From contig NZ_JAUSZJ010000002.1 of the NCBI RefSeq assembly GCF_030817475.1, forward strand, positions 4,540,626 through 4,604,625: DNA of 64,000 bases, given 5' to 3'. The notes below the pieces were generated by a model that ran no database searches, was not told the origin of the DNA, and was given only the letters and a program-made list of their open reading frames with translations. How positions within the stretch are numbered: position 1 is the first letter of the stretch; each line of letters starts with the position of its first letter. Both the position numbers and the translations under genes were made by a program. Shown here piece by piece: positions 26,524 to 35,178 of the stretch. Origin of the DNA: Streptomyces sp. V2I9. GTDB taxonomy: Bacteria; Actinomycetota; Actinomycetes; Streptomycetales; Streptomycetaceae.

Positions 26524-27276
26524 GTGACTTTCGGTGAGCAGCCCGCCTATCTGCGCGTGGCGAGCGATCTCAGGGAGAAGATCGTCAACGGCGCGCTGCC
26601 GCCCCATACCCGCCTGCCGTCGCAGGCCCGTATCCGGGAGGAGTACGGAGTCTCGGACACCGTCGCCCTGGAGGCGCGGAAGGTGCTGATGGCGGAGGGG
26701 CTGGTCGAGGGGCGCTCCGGCTCCGGGACGTATGTGCGCGAGCGCCCCGTCCCCCGCATGATCGCCCGCTCCGGCTACCGGCCGGACGGGGGGGCCAGCC
26801 CGTTCCGCCAGGAACAGACGGCCGAGGGGGCGCGCGGGACCTGGGAGTCCCGCAGCGAGCAGGAGGGCGCCGGCCCCGAGATCGCGCAGCGGCTGGGCAT
26901 CGAGCCCGGCGACCGGGTGATGCGCACGCACTACGTCTTCCGGGAGGCGGGCGAGCCGATCATGCTCTCCACCTCCTGGGAGCCGCTCGCCGTCACCGGC
27001 CGGACGCCCGTGATGCTGCCGGAGGAGGGCCCGTTGGGCGGCTGCGGGGTGGTCGACCGGATGGCCGCGATCGATGTCGTCGTGGACAACGTCGCCGAGG
27101 AGGTCGGCGCGCGGCCGGGGCTGGCGGAGGAGCTCCTGGCGCTCGGCGGCGTGCCCGGCCATGTGGTCATCGTCATCGGGCGTACGTACTACGCCTCGGG
27201 CCGGGCCGTGGAGACGGCCGACGTGGTGGTGCCGGCCGACCGGTACCGGATCGCCTACCACCTGCCGGTCCGGTGA
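26524..27276 (+). CDS. GntR-family regulator with UTRA domain (HutC subfamily)
   Basis: A 250-residue repressor with an N-terminal winged helix (YLRVASDLREKIVNGALPPH, then LPSQARIREEYGVSDTVALE and GLVEGRSGSGTYVRE) and a C-terminal UTRA ligand-binding domain (about 90-245, ending VVVPADRYRIAYHLP). UTRA regulators often sense sugars or amino acids. The GTG start gives MTFGEQPAYLRVASDLREK and follows GGGAGTGGCCT. It stands divergent from the chitinase but differs from DasR itself, and its target is unknown. A hairpin terminator follows. Confidence 0.92.
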   Translation: MTFGEQPAYLRVASDLREKIVNGALPPHTRLPSQARIREEYGVSDTVALEARKVLMAEGLVEGRSGSGTYVRERPVPRMIARSGYRPDGGASPFRQEQTAEGARGTWESRSEQEGAGPEIAQRLGIEPGDRVMRTHYVFREAGEPIMLSTSWEPLAVTGRTPVMLPEEGPLGGCGVVDRMAAIDVVVDNVAEEVGARPGLAEELLALGGVPGHVVIVIGRTYYASGRAVETADVVVPADRYRIAYHLPVR

Positions 27277-27354
27277 GGCGCTGCCGACCGGGCGGGATAG
27301 GGGTGGCCGGCCGGGCGGGGCGCGGGTGACCGGCCGGGGCTGAGAGGACGCGAG

Positions 27355-27382
27355 GGGGCGCATTCTGTGGATGCGCCCCTTT
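27355..27382 (+). terminator. Hairpin terminator after the GntR gene
   Basis: Perfect 9-bp arms, GGGGCGCAT and ATGCGCCCC, enclose a 7-base loop and are followed by TTT. It lies about 80 bases after the GntR stop. Confidence 0.8.
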
Positions 27383-27536
27383 CGCGATGGCCGGATGTGT
27401 ATCTCTTCGTGCAAAGCCGCCTGCACTGAGTGAAGGTCAGGCGTACGCTCGGGCATATGCGCACAGGGGTTACCCGGGGATTCTTGGAGACGTGCACACC
27501 GGTGGGGAGAGGGGCGGCATGCGGGGGAGCGACACG

Positions 27537-27719
27537 ATGAGCGACAGCGGCGCCGTGCTCCCCTGGCAGGTGATACGGCAGGACGACGGAGGAGGCCGCT
27601 ACCGCGTGGGCCGGTACGCCACACAGGCGGAGGCCCAGAAGGTCGCGGACGGCCTCGACGACCGCCACCGCCACCAGGTCTATCGGGTGGAGCGGGTGGG
27701 TCAGTCGCCCCGGCCCTGA
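27537..27719 (+). CDS. Small SPOR-like protein
   Basis: The 60-residue product, MSDSGAVLPWQVIRQDDGGG followed by RYRVGRYATQAEAQKVADGL, looks like a single SPOR-type repeat with its aromatic-rich beta-strand and helix. Similar small proteins are widely conserved in Streptomyces without a known role. The chosen ATG is preceded by GGGGGAGCGACACG. An in-frame ATG 18 bases upstream (MRGSDTMSDS) with GGAGAGGGGCGGC before it is equally possible. There is no signal peptide or membrane anchor. Confidence 0.75.
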   Translation: MSDSGAVLPWQVIRQDDGGGRYRVGRYATQAEAQKVADGLDDRHRHQVYRVERVGQSPRP

Positions 27720-27939
27720 CACCCGGGCGCCCGGCCCCTGACGCGTGGCGTTCGAGCTGTGCGCCCGCGCGCGCCCCTGCATCGCCTTCCGCCCGCGCCG
27801 CCGTGCGCCCGGCCGCGTCCCCCGTCCTCCGCCGCCCCGCCGTGCAGGGGCGGTGCGGCGGAGGCGCGGGCGGTAGGGTCCGGCCCGACCGGGGGTGCGG
27901 AAGCCGCCGGAGCGCGGCGAGAGGGGCGGAGTGGTGGCG

Positions 27940-28335
27940 ATGCTGATCGACACGGTGGCGTGGGTGCGGATCGAGAGCGGCAGAATCCTCTGCGCGCGGC
28001 CACGGGGCAAGGACGTCTTCTACATTCCGGGCGGTAAGCGCGAGGGCGCGGAGACCGACCTGGAGACCCTCCTGAGGGAGGTCGAGGAGGAGCTGACGGT
28101 CGGCCTGATCCGGGAGACCGTCGTCCACGCCGGCACGTACGAGGCTCCCGTGGATGACCGTCCCGACGCCGCCGTCGTCCGGATGAGCTGCTATTACGGC
28201 GACTATCGCGGCACGCTCGCCCCGAGCAGCGAGATCGAGGAGACGGCCTGGTTCTCCTTCGCCGACCGGGCCCTCGTGCCGCCCGTGGACCGCCTTCTCT
28301 TCGACGATCTCCGGGCGGCGGGCGCTCTGCGCTGA
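27940..28335 (+). CDS. Nudix hydrolase
   Basis: A 131-residue protein with a near-canonical Nudix box, GGKREGAETDLETLLREVEE followed by EL (about residues 30-51), with the metal-binding REVEEE core intact and Thr in place of the usual final Gly. Nudix proteins hydrolyse nucleoside diphosphates linked to another group. Length matches a bare Nudix domain. The ATG gives MLIDTVAWVRIESGRIL; two GTG codons just upstream could also serve. The substrate cannot be predicted. Confidence 0.9.
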   Translation: MLIDTVAWVRIESGRILCARPRGKDVFYIPGGKREGAETDLETLLREVEEELTVGLIRETVVHAGTYEAPVDDRPDAAVVRMSCYYGDYRGTLAPSSEIEETAWFSFADRALVPPVDRLLFDDLRAAGALR

Positions 28336-28516
28336 ATCCGGGTGGCGGAGCGCGCCGCTCCGGTGCCGGGGCGGCGGGCCGCGTGCGCCGGGCGGGGCCG
28401 GGGTCGTACGGCCGTCCGTACCAAACGCCGTGGCGGGCGGTAGCGGGGCATAAATGGTGGGTATGGGCTGATTGTCCCTGTTTGCGCAAAGGTGCGCCCA
28501 CGGTCGTCCTGGGGAA

Positions 28517-29116
28517 GTGATCGGCGTGATCGATACCGAAGGCGACTGTGCCGCGTGGACCTTCGACGCCGAGCCCGGTTCCGTGCGCGGCGCCCGGCAC
28601 GCCGTCCGGGGCGCACTCGACGCCTGGGGACTCGACGCGGCGGTGGGTGATCTGGCCGTGCTGCTCGTCAGCGAACTGGTGACCAACTCCCTCCGGTACG
28701 CCTCCGGCCCCATCGGCGTACGCCTGGTCCGCTCGCACCCCGAGGGGGATCTCGCGCTCGCGGGCGGCCCGGCCCCATCGGGCGGTTCGCTCGCCAACGG
28801 TCCGGGCGGAGGCGGTTCGCGCCCGGCAGGTCCGGGCGGCGCCGGTTCGCTCACGGGTGCTCCGAGCGGGGTCGGCCCGCTCGGGGGCGGTGGCCCGCTC
28901 GCCGGCGTTCCGCTCGCCGACCGGCCTCCCGCCGGTCCGGGACTGCTGGTGGAAGTCTCCGATCCGCTTCCGGATCCGCCTACCGAACGCCGTGCGGGAC
29001 CCGACGACGAAGGCGGCCGGGGACTCCAGCTCGTGGCCTGTTCCGCACGTCGCTGGGGGACCCGTCGCGGAAAGACCGGCAAGACCGTGTGGTTCGAGCT
29101 GGCTCTCCCTGGTTAG
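28517..29116 (+). CDS. Anti-sigma-type ATP-binding protein (HATPase_c_2) with Gly/Pro-rich insertion
   Basis: A 199-residue GHKL-type protein like the serine kinases of anti-sigma switches. The N box is AVLLVSELVTNSLRYASGPI and the G box is EGGRGLQLVACSARRWGTRR. Between them, where other members have about 30 residues, lies a roughly 70-residue low-complexity stretch (GPGGGGSRPAGPGGAGSL and similar). The C-terminal half is nearly the same as the last domain of the next protein, so the two are probably duplicates. The GTG start is the first of two close candidates. Confidence 0.85.
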   Translation: MIGVIDTEGDCAAWTFDAEPGSVRGARHAVRGALDAWGLDAAVGDLAVLLVSELVTNSLRYASGPIGVRLVRSHPEGDLALAGGPAPSGGSLANGPGGGGSRPAGPGGAGSLTGAPSGVGPLGGGGPLAGVPLADRPPAGPGLLVEVSDPLPDPPTERRAGPDDEGGRGLQLVACSARRWGTRRGKTGKTVWFELALPG

Positions 29117-29276
29117 GAGAGTGGAGGGAAGCACAGCGATCACCTGGGGTCGGGCAGAACCTGGCTGAAAGGGACTGAGACCTTGCTGTGATCGTGAACG
29201 CCGTGTCGGTCGGGGCCGTAGTGCTGAATACTGCGGGCAGGACCGGTCCGGTGCGTGAGCTGGAGGGGACGGTCGC

Positions 29277-31898
29277 GTGAGCGAAATACCTGGGACAACG
29301 GGCGATGTCGGCGGGACGGCCGGCGATGTCGTGTGGCAGAGCAGCCCGCCCGGCTCGATCTACGACCACATCAAGGTCGCCTCCTTCTCGATCGGGCCGG
29401 ACGGTCTGATCGAGCAGTGGAGCAGCCGGGCCGCCGATCTGTTCGGCATGCCCTCGACCGAGGCGATCGGCCGTGACCCGGTGGAGGCGTTCATGCCCGC
29501 CGAGCTGCGCTCCGGTGGCCGCCGCCGGGTCGGCGAGATCCTGGACGGCAAGGAGTGGACGGGCCTCGTCCCGTTCCGGATGCCGGGCGAGGACGGGACG
29601 CACGGCGTCGCCGAGGTCTATGTGATGCCCAGCCTGACGGCTCAGGGGGAGCGGGCCGCGCTCTGTATCGTCGTGGACGTCCGGGCCCTGCGCCGCATCG
29701 AGACGGACCTCGCCGCCTCCCAGGCCATATTCGGCCAATCTCCTTTCGGCTTCGTGCTGTTCGGCACCGATCTCGCCGTCGTCCGGGCGAACCAGCGCTT
29801 CGCCACCGTCTTCGGCGGCGCGGCCGAGGACCACCGGGGCCGCACGGTGGAGGACTATCTGCCGCGCGCCGAGGCCGACCGGCTGACCGCCACCCTGAAG
29901 CGCGTCCTGGAGACCGGGGAGTCCGTCACCGACCTCCAGCTCGTCGGTCCGGCACCCAACACCACCGAGCGCCGCCACTGGTCCATGAACCTCTACCGGG
30001 TGCACAGCGGGGCCGGCCGCCCCGTCGGCATCGCCGGTCTGGCCACCGACGTCACCCGCCGCCACATCGCCGCCCGCGAGGCGGCCAGCGCCCGCCGCAA
30101 CCTCGCCCTCCTCAACGAGGCCAGCGCCCGCATCGGCAACTCCCTGGATCTGGAGACCACCGCCCGCGAACTCCTCGACGTGGCCGTCCCCGGCTTCTGC
30201 GACCTCGCCTCCGTCGACCTCTACCAGGGCCTCCTCACCGGCGAGGAAGCCGCGCCCGGAAGCTGGGCCTCCGTACACCGCGAGTCCGCCGGCGGCTCGG
30301 CCGAGCTGCGCCGGGTGGCCCACGCCAGCGCGGTCGCCGACGCCCTGCCCACCGCAGTGGCGGGCAGCGGCGCCCCCGGCCCGGACGACCTGCCGCCACC
30401 GCTCGGCTCCGTCCACCGCTTCCCCTTCGGCTCGCCCTGCGCCATGGCTCTGCGCTCCGGCCGGGCCGAGGACGTCCCCGGCGACGAGATGGGCTTCGTC
30501 CAGTCGACGCTCGCCGTGCCGATGGTCGCCCACGACACCGTCGTCGGTCTCGTCCAGTTCTCCCGGACGAAGGGCAGCGAGCCGTTCGGGGAGCGCGACC
30601 GGGCCCTCGCCACCGAACTGGCCGCCCGCGCCGCCGTCTGCATCGACAACGCCCGCCTCTACCGCCGCGAGCACGAACGCGCCCTGATCCTCCAGCGCAG
30701 TCTGCTGCCCCCCGGCGACCCCGAGGCCGCCGGGCTCGACATCGCCTGCCGCTATCTGCCGGGCAACGCCGCCACCGAGGTCGGCGGCGACTGGTTCGAC
30801 GTGATCGAGCTGCCGGGCCACCGCACCGCCCTCGTCGTCGGCGACGTCATGGGGCGCGGGCTGCGCGCCGCCGTCGCCATGGGCGAACTGCGCACCGCCG
30901 TACGGACCCTGGCCCTCCTGGACCTGGAACCCGCCGAAGTGCTGTACGCCCTCGACGAGGTCGCCCGCGGGCTCGGCTCTCCGGGGTGCGGCGAGCGCAG
31001 CGAGGGACTCGGCGGCAGCGGGGGAGCGCAGTGGCCCTCCCGCGCCGCGCAGAAGTCCCGCGAGGCGGACCTCTCCGAGGTGTACCTCGCCACCTGCGTC
31101 TACGCGGTCTACGACCCGGTCACCCGACGGTGCACCATCGCCAACGCCGGGCACATGCCGCCGGCCGTCGTCGAACCGGGCAAGCCCGCCCGGCTCATCG
31201 ACGTACCGCCGGGCATGCCGCTGGGCGTCGGCGGGGAGCCGTTCGAGGAGGTCGAGGTCGAACTGGCCGAGAACGCCCTGCTCACCCTGTACACCGACGG
31301 CCTGGTCGAATCGCGGGACCAGGCGCTGGACGAGGGGCTGGAGGCGCTCCGGTCCGTCCTGACCGGCCCGCAGATGGAGCTGGAGGACGCCTGCGACTTC
31401 GTCCTCTCCACCCTCGAAACCCGGCACGGCGAGGACGACATCGCGCTCCTGATGGCCCGTATCCAGGGGCTTCCCGCCGAGGCGGTGGGGGACTGGACGC
31501 TGCCGCGCGAACCCCGTTCGGTGGGGCGCGCCCGCGAGCTGGCCCGTGCCCAGCTCCTCGCCTGGGACCTCGACGACCTGGTAGACACGACCGAACTCCT
31601 CGTCAGCGAGCTGGTCACCAACGCCCTGCGCTACGGCGAGGGCGAGATCCGGCTGCGGCTGCTGCGGGACCGCACCCTGGTCTGCGAGGTGTGGGACGCC
31701 GGTCTCGTCCAGCCGCGCCGCCGCCGCGCCCGCGACACCGACGAGGGCGGCCGGGGCCTCCAGCTCGTCGGGCTGCTCAGCGCGGCCTGGGGCACGCGCC
31801 GCACCCCGCGCGGCAAGACGGTCTGGTTCGAGCTGGCCCTTCCGGACGGGGAACCGGCCGCCGAACTGTCCGTGGAGCAGTTGCTGAGCATGTACTGA
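29277..31898 (+). CDS. PAS-PAS-GAF-SpoIIE phosphatase-HATPase signalling protein
   Basis: This 873-residue cytoplasmic protein joins two PAS domains (about 25-140 and 145-265), a GAF domain (about 280-430), a PP2C-type SpoIIE phosphatase (about 455-690; GGDWFDVIELP, VVGDVMGRGLRA, ANAGHMPPAVV, LYTDGLVESRD) and a C-terminal GHKL kinase-like domain (about 730-860; LLVSELVTNALRYG, EGGRGLQLVGLLSA). Such proteins can both phosphorylate and dephosphorylate anti-sigma antagonists in response to a signal sensed by PAS/GAF. The phosphatase metal aspartates are present. The GTG start follows GGAGGGGACGGTCGC. Confidence 0.93.
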   Translation: MSEIPGTTGDVGGTAGDVVWQSSPPGSIYDHIKVASFSIGPDGLIEQWSSRAADLFGMPSTEAIGRDPVEAFMPAELRSGGRRRVGEILDGKEWTGLVPFRMPGEDGTHGVAEVYVMPSLTAQGERAALCIVVDVRALRRIETDLAASQAIFGQSPFGFVLFGTDLAVVRANQRFATVFGGAAEDHRGRTVEDYLPRAEADRLTATLKRVLETGESVTDLQLVGPAPNTTERRHWSMNLYRVHSGAGRPVGIAGLATDVTRRHIAAREAASARRNLALLNEASARIGNSLDLETTARELLDVAVPGFCDLASVDLYQGLLTGEEAAPGSWASVHRESAGGSAELRRVAHASAVADALPTAVAGSGAPGPDDLPPPLGSVHRFPFGSPCAMALRSGRAEDVPGDEMGFVQSTLAVPMVAHDTVVGLVQFSRTKGSEPFGERDRALATELAARAAVCIDNARLYRREHERALILQRSLLPPGDPEAAGLDIACRYLPGNAATEVGGDWFDVIELPGHRTALVVGDVMGRGLRAAVAMGELRTAVRTLALLDLEPAEVLYALDEVARGLGSPGCGERSEGLGGSGGAQWPSRAAQKSREADLSEVYLATCVYAVYDPVTRRCTIANAGHMPPAVVEPGKPARLIDVPPGMPLGVGGEPFEEVEVELAENALLTLYTDGLVESRDQALDEGLEALRSVLTGPQMELEDACDFVLSTLETRHGEDDIALLMARIQGLPAEAVGDWTLPREPRSVGRARELARAQLLAWDLDDLVDTTELLVSELVTNALRYGEGEIRLRLLRDRTLVCEVWDAGLVQPRRRRARDTDEGGRGLQLVGLLSAAWGTRRTPRGKTVWFELALPDGEPAAELSVEQLLSMY

Positions 31899-31941
31899 CC
31901 CGGTCGGCCGCCGGCCCGCGCGAGCCGGACCGGGACGCCGG

Positions 31942-32655
31942 CTACGCGCCCGTCTTCAGGGCCGCCAGCCGGGCCTCGACCTCCGCGCTGTCGCCCAGGC
32001 TGTCCAGCTCCTCGAACTGGGCGTCCAGCGAGGAGGCCGCCAGCTCCTGCCGGCCCAGGGCCTTCGCCTCCTCGCGCCGCACCTTGTCCTCGAAACGGCC
32101 CAGCTCGCTCGTCGGGTCGAGGACGTCGACACTCTTCACGGCGTCCATCATCCGGTTCTGCGCGCGGGCCGACGCCGCCCGCGCGACCAACGCGTCGCGC
32201 CTGGCCGTCAGCTCGGAGAGCTTGACCCTCATCCGGTCGAGTCCGGTCCTGAGCTTGTCGACGACCTCGGTCTGCGCGGCGATCGTCGGCTCGGCCGTCC
32301 GCGCCTCCCGCTCCGACTGGAGCTGGCGCCCGAGCGCGACCTTCGCCAGGTTGTCGAACCTGTCCGCCTCCGCCGACGACCCGGCCCCGCGCAGTTCGTC
32401 GGCCTTCCGGCTGGCCGCCAGTGCCTTGCCGCCCCACTCGGCCGCCGCCTCGACGTCCTCCTGGTGGTCCTGCTCCATCAGCCGGAGGTTGCCGATGGTG
32501 GCCGCGACGGCCTGCTCGGCCTCCGCGATGTTGTTCGTGTAGTCCCGGACCAGCTGGTCCAGCATCTTCTGCGGGTCCTCGGCCTGATCGAGCAGGGCGT
32601 TGAGGTTGGCCTTGGCGAGCTGGGTGACGCGGCCGAGGACGGTCTGCTTGGTCAT
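31942..32655 (-). CDS. pspA: PspA/IM30 (phage shock protein A) family protein
   Basis: A 237-residue protein made almost entirely of coiled-coil helices, starting MTKQTVLGRVTQLAKANLNA and LLDQAEDPQKMLDQLVRDYT, the hallmark N-terminal helices of PspA/IM30/Vipp1. These proteins polymerise on stressed membranes. The ATG is preferred because the long open frame upstream is a high-GC artefact. It shares strand with a TPM-domain membrane protein 116 bases upstream, a common pairing, and converges on the SpoIIE gene. Confidence 0.93.
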   Translation of the reverse strand: MTKQTVLGRVTQLAKANLNALLDQAEDPQKMLDQLVRDYTNNIAEAEQAVAATIGNLRLMEQDHQEDVEAAAEWGGKALAASRKADELRGAGSSAEADRFDNLAKVALGRQLQSEREARTAEPTIAAQTEVVDKLRTGLDRMRVKLSELTARRDALVARAASARAQNRMMDAVKSVDVLDPTSELGRFEDKVRREEAKALGRQELAASSLDAQFEELDSLGDSAEVEARLAALKTGA

Positions 32656-32771
32656 GGCACGGCTCCTGGGGGTGTCGGGGTCTCCGGTGGAGGGGTACGG
32701 AAGGGTCGGGTGAGGTCTGCGGAGCGATCCGGGGCGAGGGCTACGGCTACGGAGCACGGGCCACGGTGGGA

Positions 32772-34892
32772 TCAGAAGCGGCCGCCGCCGCCCCGGCGGC
32801 CCCCGGTCCCGCCGCCGCCCCGGCGACCGCGGGTTCCGCCACCGCCGAAGCTGCCCGGCCCGCCGCCCGGGCCACCGGACCACCCGCCCCCGCCGAACCC
32901 CCCTCCCCGGCCGCCTCCGAACAGGCCGCCGAGGATGATGCCGCCGAGGACCGCCCCGCCCGTCCCGCCGCCACTGCCCGTGCCGCCCGGCCGGCCGGGG
33001 CCCTGCGGGGAGTGGAAGCCGCGGACGTCCTGCTCGGCCAGGGCCAGCGCCTGCCCGGCCAGCGCGTCCGCCTGCCGGACCTCGGCCAGCGCCCCCCGCG
33101 CGTCCGCGGCCGACAGCTCGCGGGCCCGCTCCCACCGCCGCTGCGCCTCCGCGAGCCGGGTACGGGCCTGGCTGCCGACCGCGCCCCGATGGGTCGCCAC
33201 GTAGTCCGCCGCGGCCCCGACCGAGGACCGGGCGGTGAGCATCGCCCGGTCGAGGAGGGCGCGGGCCTTCGCCTCGCCCCGTTCCTGGTTCCGGGCCCCC
33301 GCCAGCGCCTCGTCCAGGGCCGCGTCCGCCTCCTCCACCCGGCGCAGCGCGTCGATCGGGTCGTACGGCCCCGCCGCCATCGCCGCCCGCAGATCGGCGA
33401 GTACGGCCTCGGCGCGGGCGGTCCGGCCGCGCAGATCGGCGGTCGACGCGCCCTCGGTGACCCCTTCGAGCAGCCCGCCCGCGTCCGCGAGGTCCACCTC
33501 CGTCCCGGTCAGCGCGGCATCCAGCTTCCGCACGGCCTCGTCCAGCTCCGCCGCCCGCCGGTCCACCGAGTCCAGCAGCGTGGCCGCCTGGTCCACCGCG
33601 CCCTCGGCCCCCCGGATGGACACGGCGGCCCGCGCGTTCTCGCCGTCCCCGACCGCCGTACGGGCCTGCTCCACGGCCGAACCCGCGAAGGCGAGCCGGT
33701 CCTCCGCCTGCCCGACGTCGGCGGCCACGGGCGCGGCGACCTGTTCCCCGTACCGTTCGCGCAGCCCGGCGACGCCCGACCTGGCCACGGCGATCCGGCC
33801 GGTGAGGTCCCGGTGGGCGGCCGTCACGGTGGTCAGGATCTCCGGAGCGTCCCGTTCCAGGGAGCGCAACCGGTCGAAGTCCTCGGAGACGGTGTCCAGG
33901 ACCTCGTTCGCGGTCGCGCACCGCCGCAGGATCTCCTCCAGCATCCGGCGGCGGCTCGGATCGTCCTCCGGGAACGCGTCGTCGAGCTGCTGACGCAGCC
34001 GGAACGACTCCGTCAGCTCCTCCTTCGCCCGCACGACGGCCGCCGTGAACGGCTTCGCCGCCTCCTCGCCGAACTGGGCGGTGGCGAAGCCGAGTTCCTC
34101 CTCACTGGTGCGCACCGCGTCGTCGGTGTCCACCAGGACCTGCGGGGCCCGCGCGTCCAGCTCCGGCAGCGGCGTCGGCGGCGGCTCCGGCGCCCCGGCG
34201 GCGCGCCCCCAGCCGGTGGCCGCCGGGGTGGTACGGCTCGCCGCACGCCGTCGGCGCCGGGCGTACGCGTACACGCCGACCGCGCCCGCGCCCGCGACGA
34301 CCGCCCCCGGCAGGATGTAGTCGCGCGCCCCGACGGAGCCGGTGTCGCCCGCTCCGGGGTCGGCGGGCCCCGGCGTGACGGCGGGCGCGGTCACGGGGCG
34401 GCCGGCCAGGGACGAGGCGTATCCGTCGGCCGCGCCGATCGCCGCTCCCGCCCAGTCGTTCTCCCGCAGCGCGGGTTCGATCGCGGTGCGGGCCACGTCC
34501 CGCAGCTGCGCGTCGGTGAGCCGGGCGTCCGCGGCGACGGAGTAGCCGTACCGCCGGTCGTGGGTGGCGACGGAGAGGAGCACGTCGTCCTGGCCGAGGC
34601 CGTTGCGGTCGGCGGTCCCGTCGCTCCAGGTCTGCCCGGACCGCCCGGAGAAGTCGCGTACGTACACCACGAAGAGCTGGACGCGCTGCTCGGCGTACAA
34701 CCGGTCGAGGGCGTCCTCCACCTGCCCCGCACGGTCCCCGAGGGCCCCGACCCGATCGGTGATCTGCCCGTCGCGGGACAGCTCGACGGGGTCGTCGGCG
34801 CGGGCGGTCCCGGTGGCGGGGAGCATCGGCCAGCACACCGCGAGCAGCAGAGCCAGCGGGGCGGCGATCCGTGGCAGGGGCGGGGATATCAC
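32772..34892 (-). CDS. TPM-domain membrane protein with long coiled coil and Gly-rich tail
   Basis: The 706-residue protein has a signal peptide (about 1-32), an outside TPM domain (about 33-165, beginning VELSRDGQITDRVG and containing VQLFVVYVRDFSGRSGQTW), a membrane helix (YILPGAVVAGAGAVGVYAYA) with a basic flank, and a long alpha-helical region (about 230-620). The tail is extremely Gly-rich (GGGRGGGFGGGGWSGGPGGG). TPM proteins are usually found with PspA, as here, and are thought to act in envelope maintenance. The GTG start follows a GGTGAT stretch without a strong ribosome binding site. Confidence 0.88.
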   Translation of the reverse strand: MISPPLPRIAAPLALLLAVCWPMLPATGTARADDPVELSRDGQITDRVGALGDRAGQVEDALDRLYAEQRVQLFVVYVRDFSGRSGQTWSDGTADRNGLGQDDVLLSVATHDRRYGYSVAADARLTDAQLRDVARTAIEPALRENDWAGAAIGAADGYASSLAGRPVTAPAVTPGPADPGAGDTGSVGARDYILPGAVVAGAGAVGVYAYARRRRRAASRTTPAATGWGRAAGAPEPPPTPLPELDARAPQVLVDTDDAVRTSEEELGFATAQFGEEAAKPFTAAVVRAKEELTESFRLRQQLDDAFPEDDPSRRRMLEEILRRCATANEVLDTVSEDFDRLRSLERDAPEILTTVTAAHRDLTGRIAVARSGVAGLRERYGEQVAAPVAADVGQAEDRLAFAGSAVEQARTAVGDGENARAAVSIRGAEGAVDQAATLLDSVDRRAAELDEAVRKLDAALTGTEVDLADAGGLLEGVTEGASTADLRGRTARAEAVLADLRAAMAAGPYDPIDALRRVEEADAALDEALAGARNQERGEAKARALLDRAMLTARSSVGAAADYVATHRGAVGSQARTRLAEAQRRWERARELSAADARGALAEVRQADALAGQALALAEQDVRGFHSPQGPGRPGGTGSGGGTGGAVLGGIILGGLFGGGRGGGFGGGGWSGGPGGGPGSFGGGGTRGRRGGGGTGGRRGGGGRF

Positions 34893-34936
34893 CTTTGCGA
34901 GGCTATGTGTGCTTCTGTGCCCCCGCGACCCGGCGT

Positions 34937-35010
34937 TCCTCGGGCCCACGCCGCCGCCCGTGCGAACGGTCCTCGGGCCCACGCCGCCGACCGCGTGAAC
35001 GGTCCTCGGA
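34937..35010. repeat. 33-bp-period direct repeats in a divergent spacer
   Basis: TCCTCGGGCCCACGCCGCCG occurs at 34937-34956 and 34970-34989, and a third partial copy (TCCTCGGA) begins near 35003. The repeats lie between the TPM gene and the glycosyltransferase gene, where both promoters should be. No clear -35/-10 elements were found. Confidence 0.75.
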
Positions 35011-35178
35011 ACCACGTCGGCTGTTCGCATGAAAGGAGCACGGCAAAGGGGACCGCCCCTGCGTGTGCGCAGAGGCGGAGCACGCCGCCCGTCGTCAGAT
35101 GGGGCCGAACGTGGCGCGCTCCGGGCCCCCGTGTCCGAGGCCCCGCAGGTGCTGAGGACCCGAGTCCGGAGGTGGCGT

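Noticed and set aside
31899..31941. Possible terminator hairpin between the SpoIIE and PspA genes (CCCGGTC and GACCGGG).
   Set aside because: Arms pair for only seven bases around a GC-rich loop; too weak to list with confidence.
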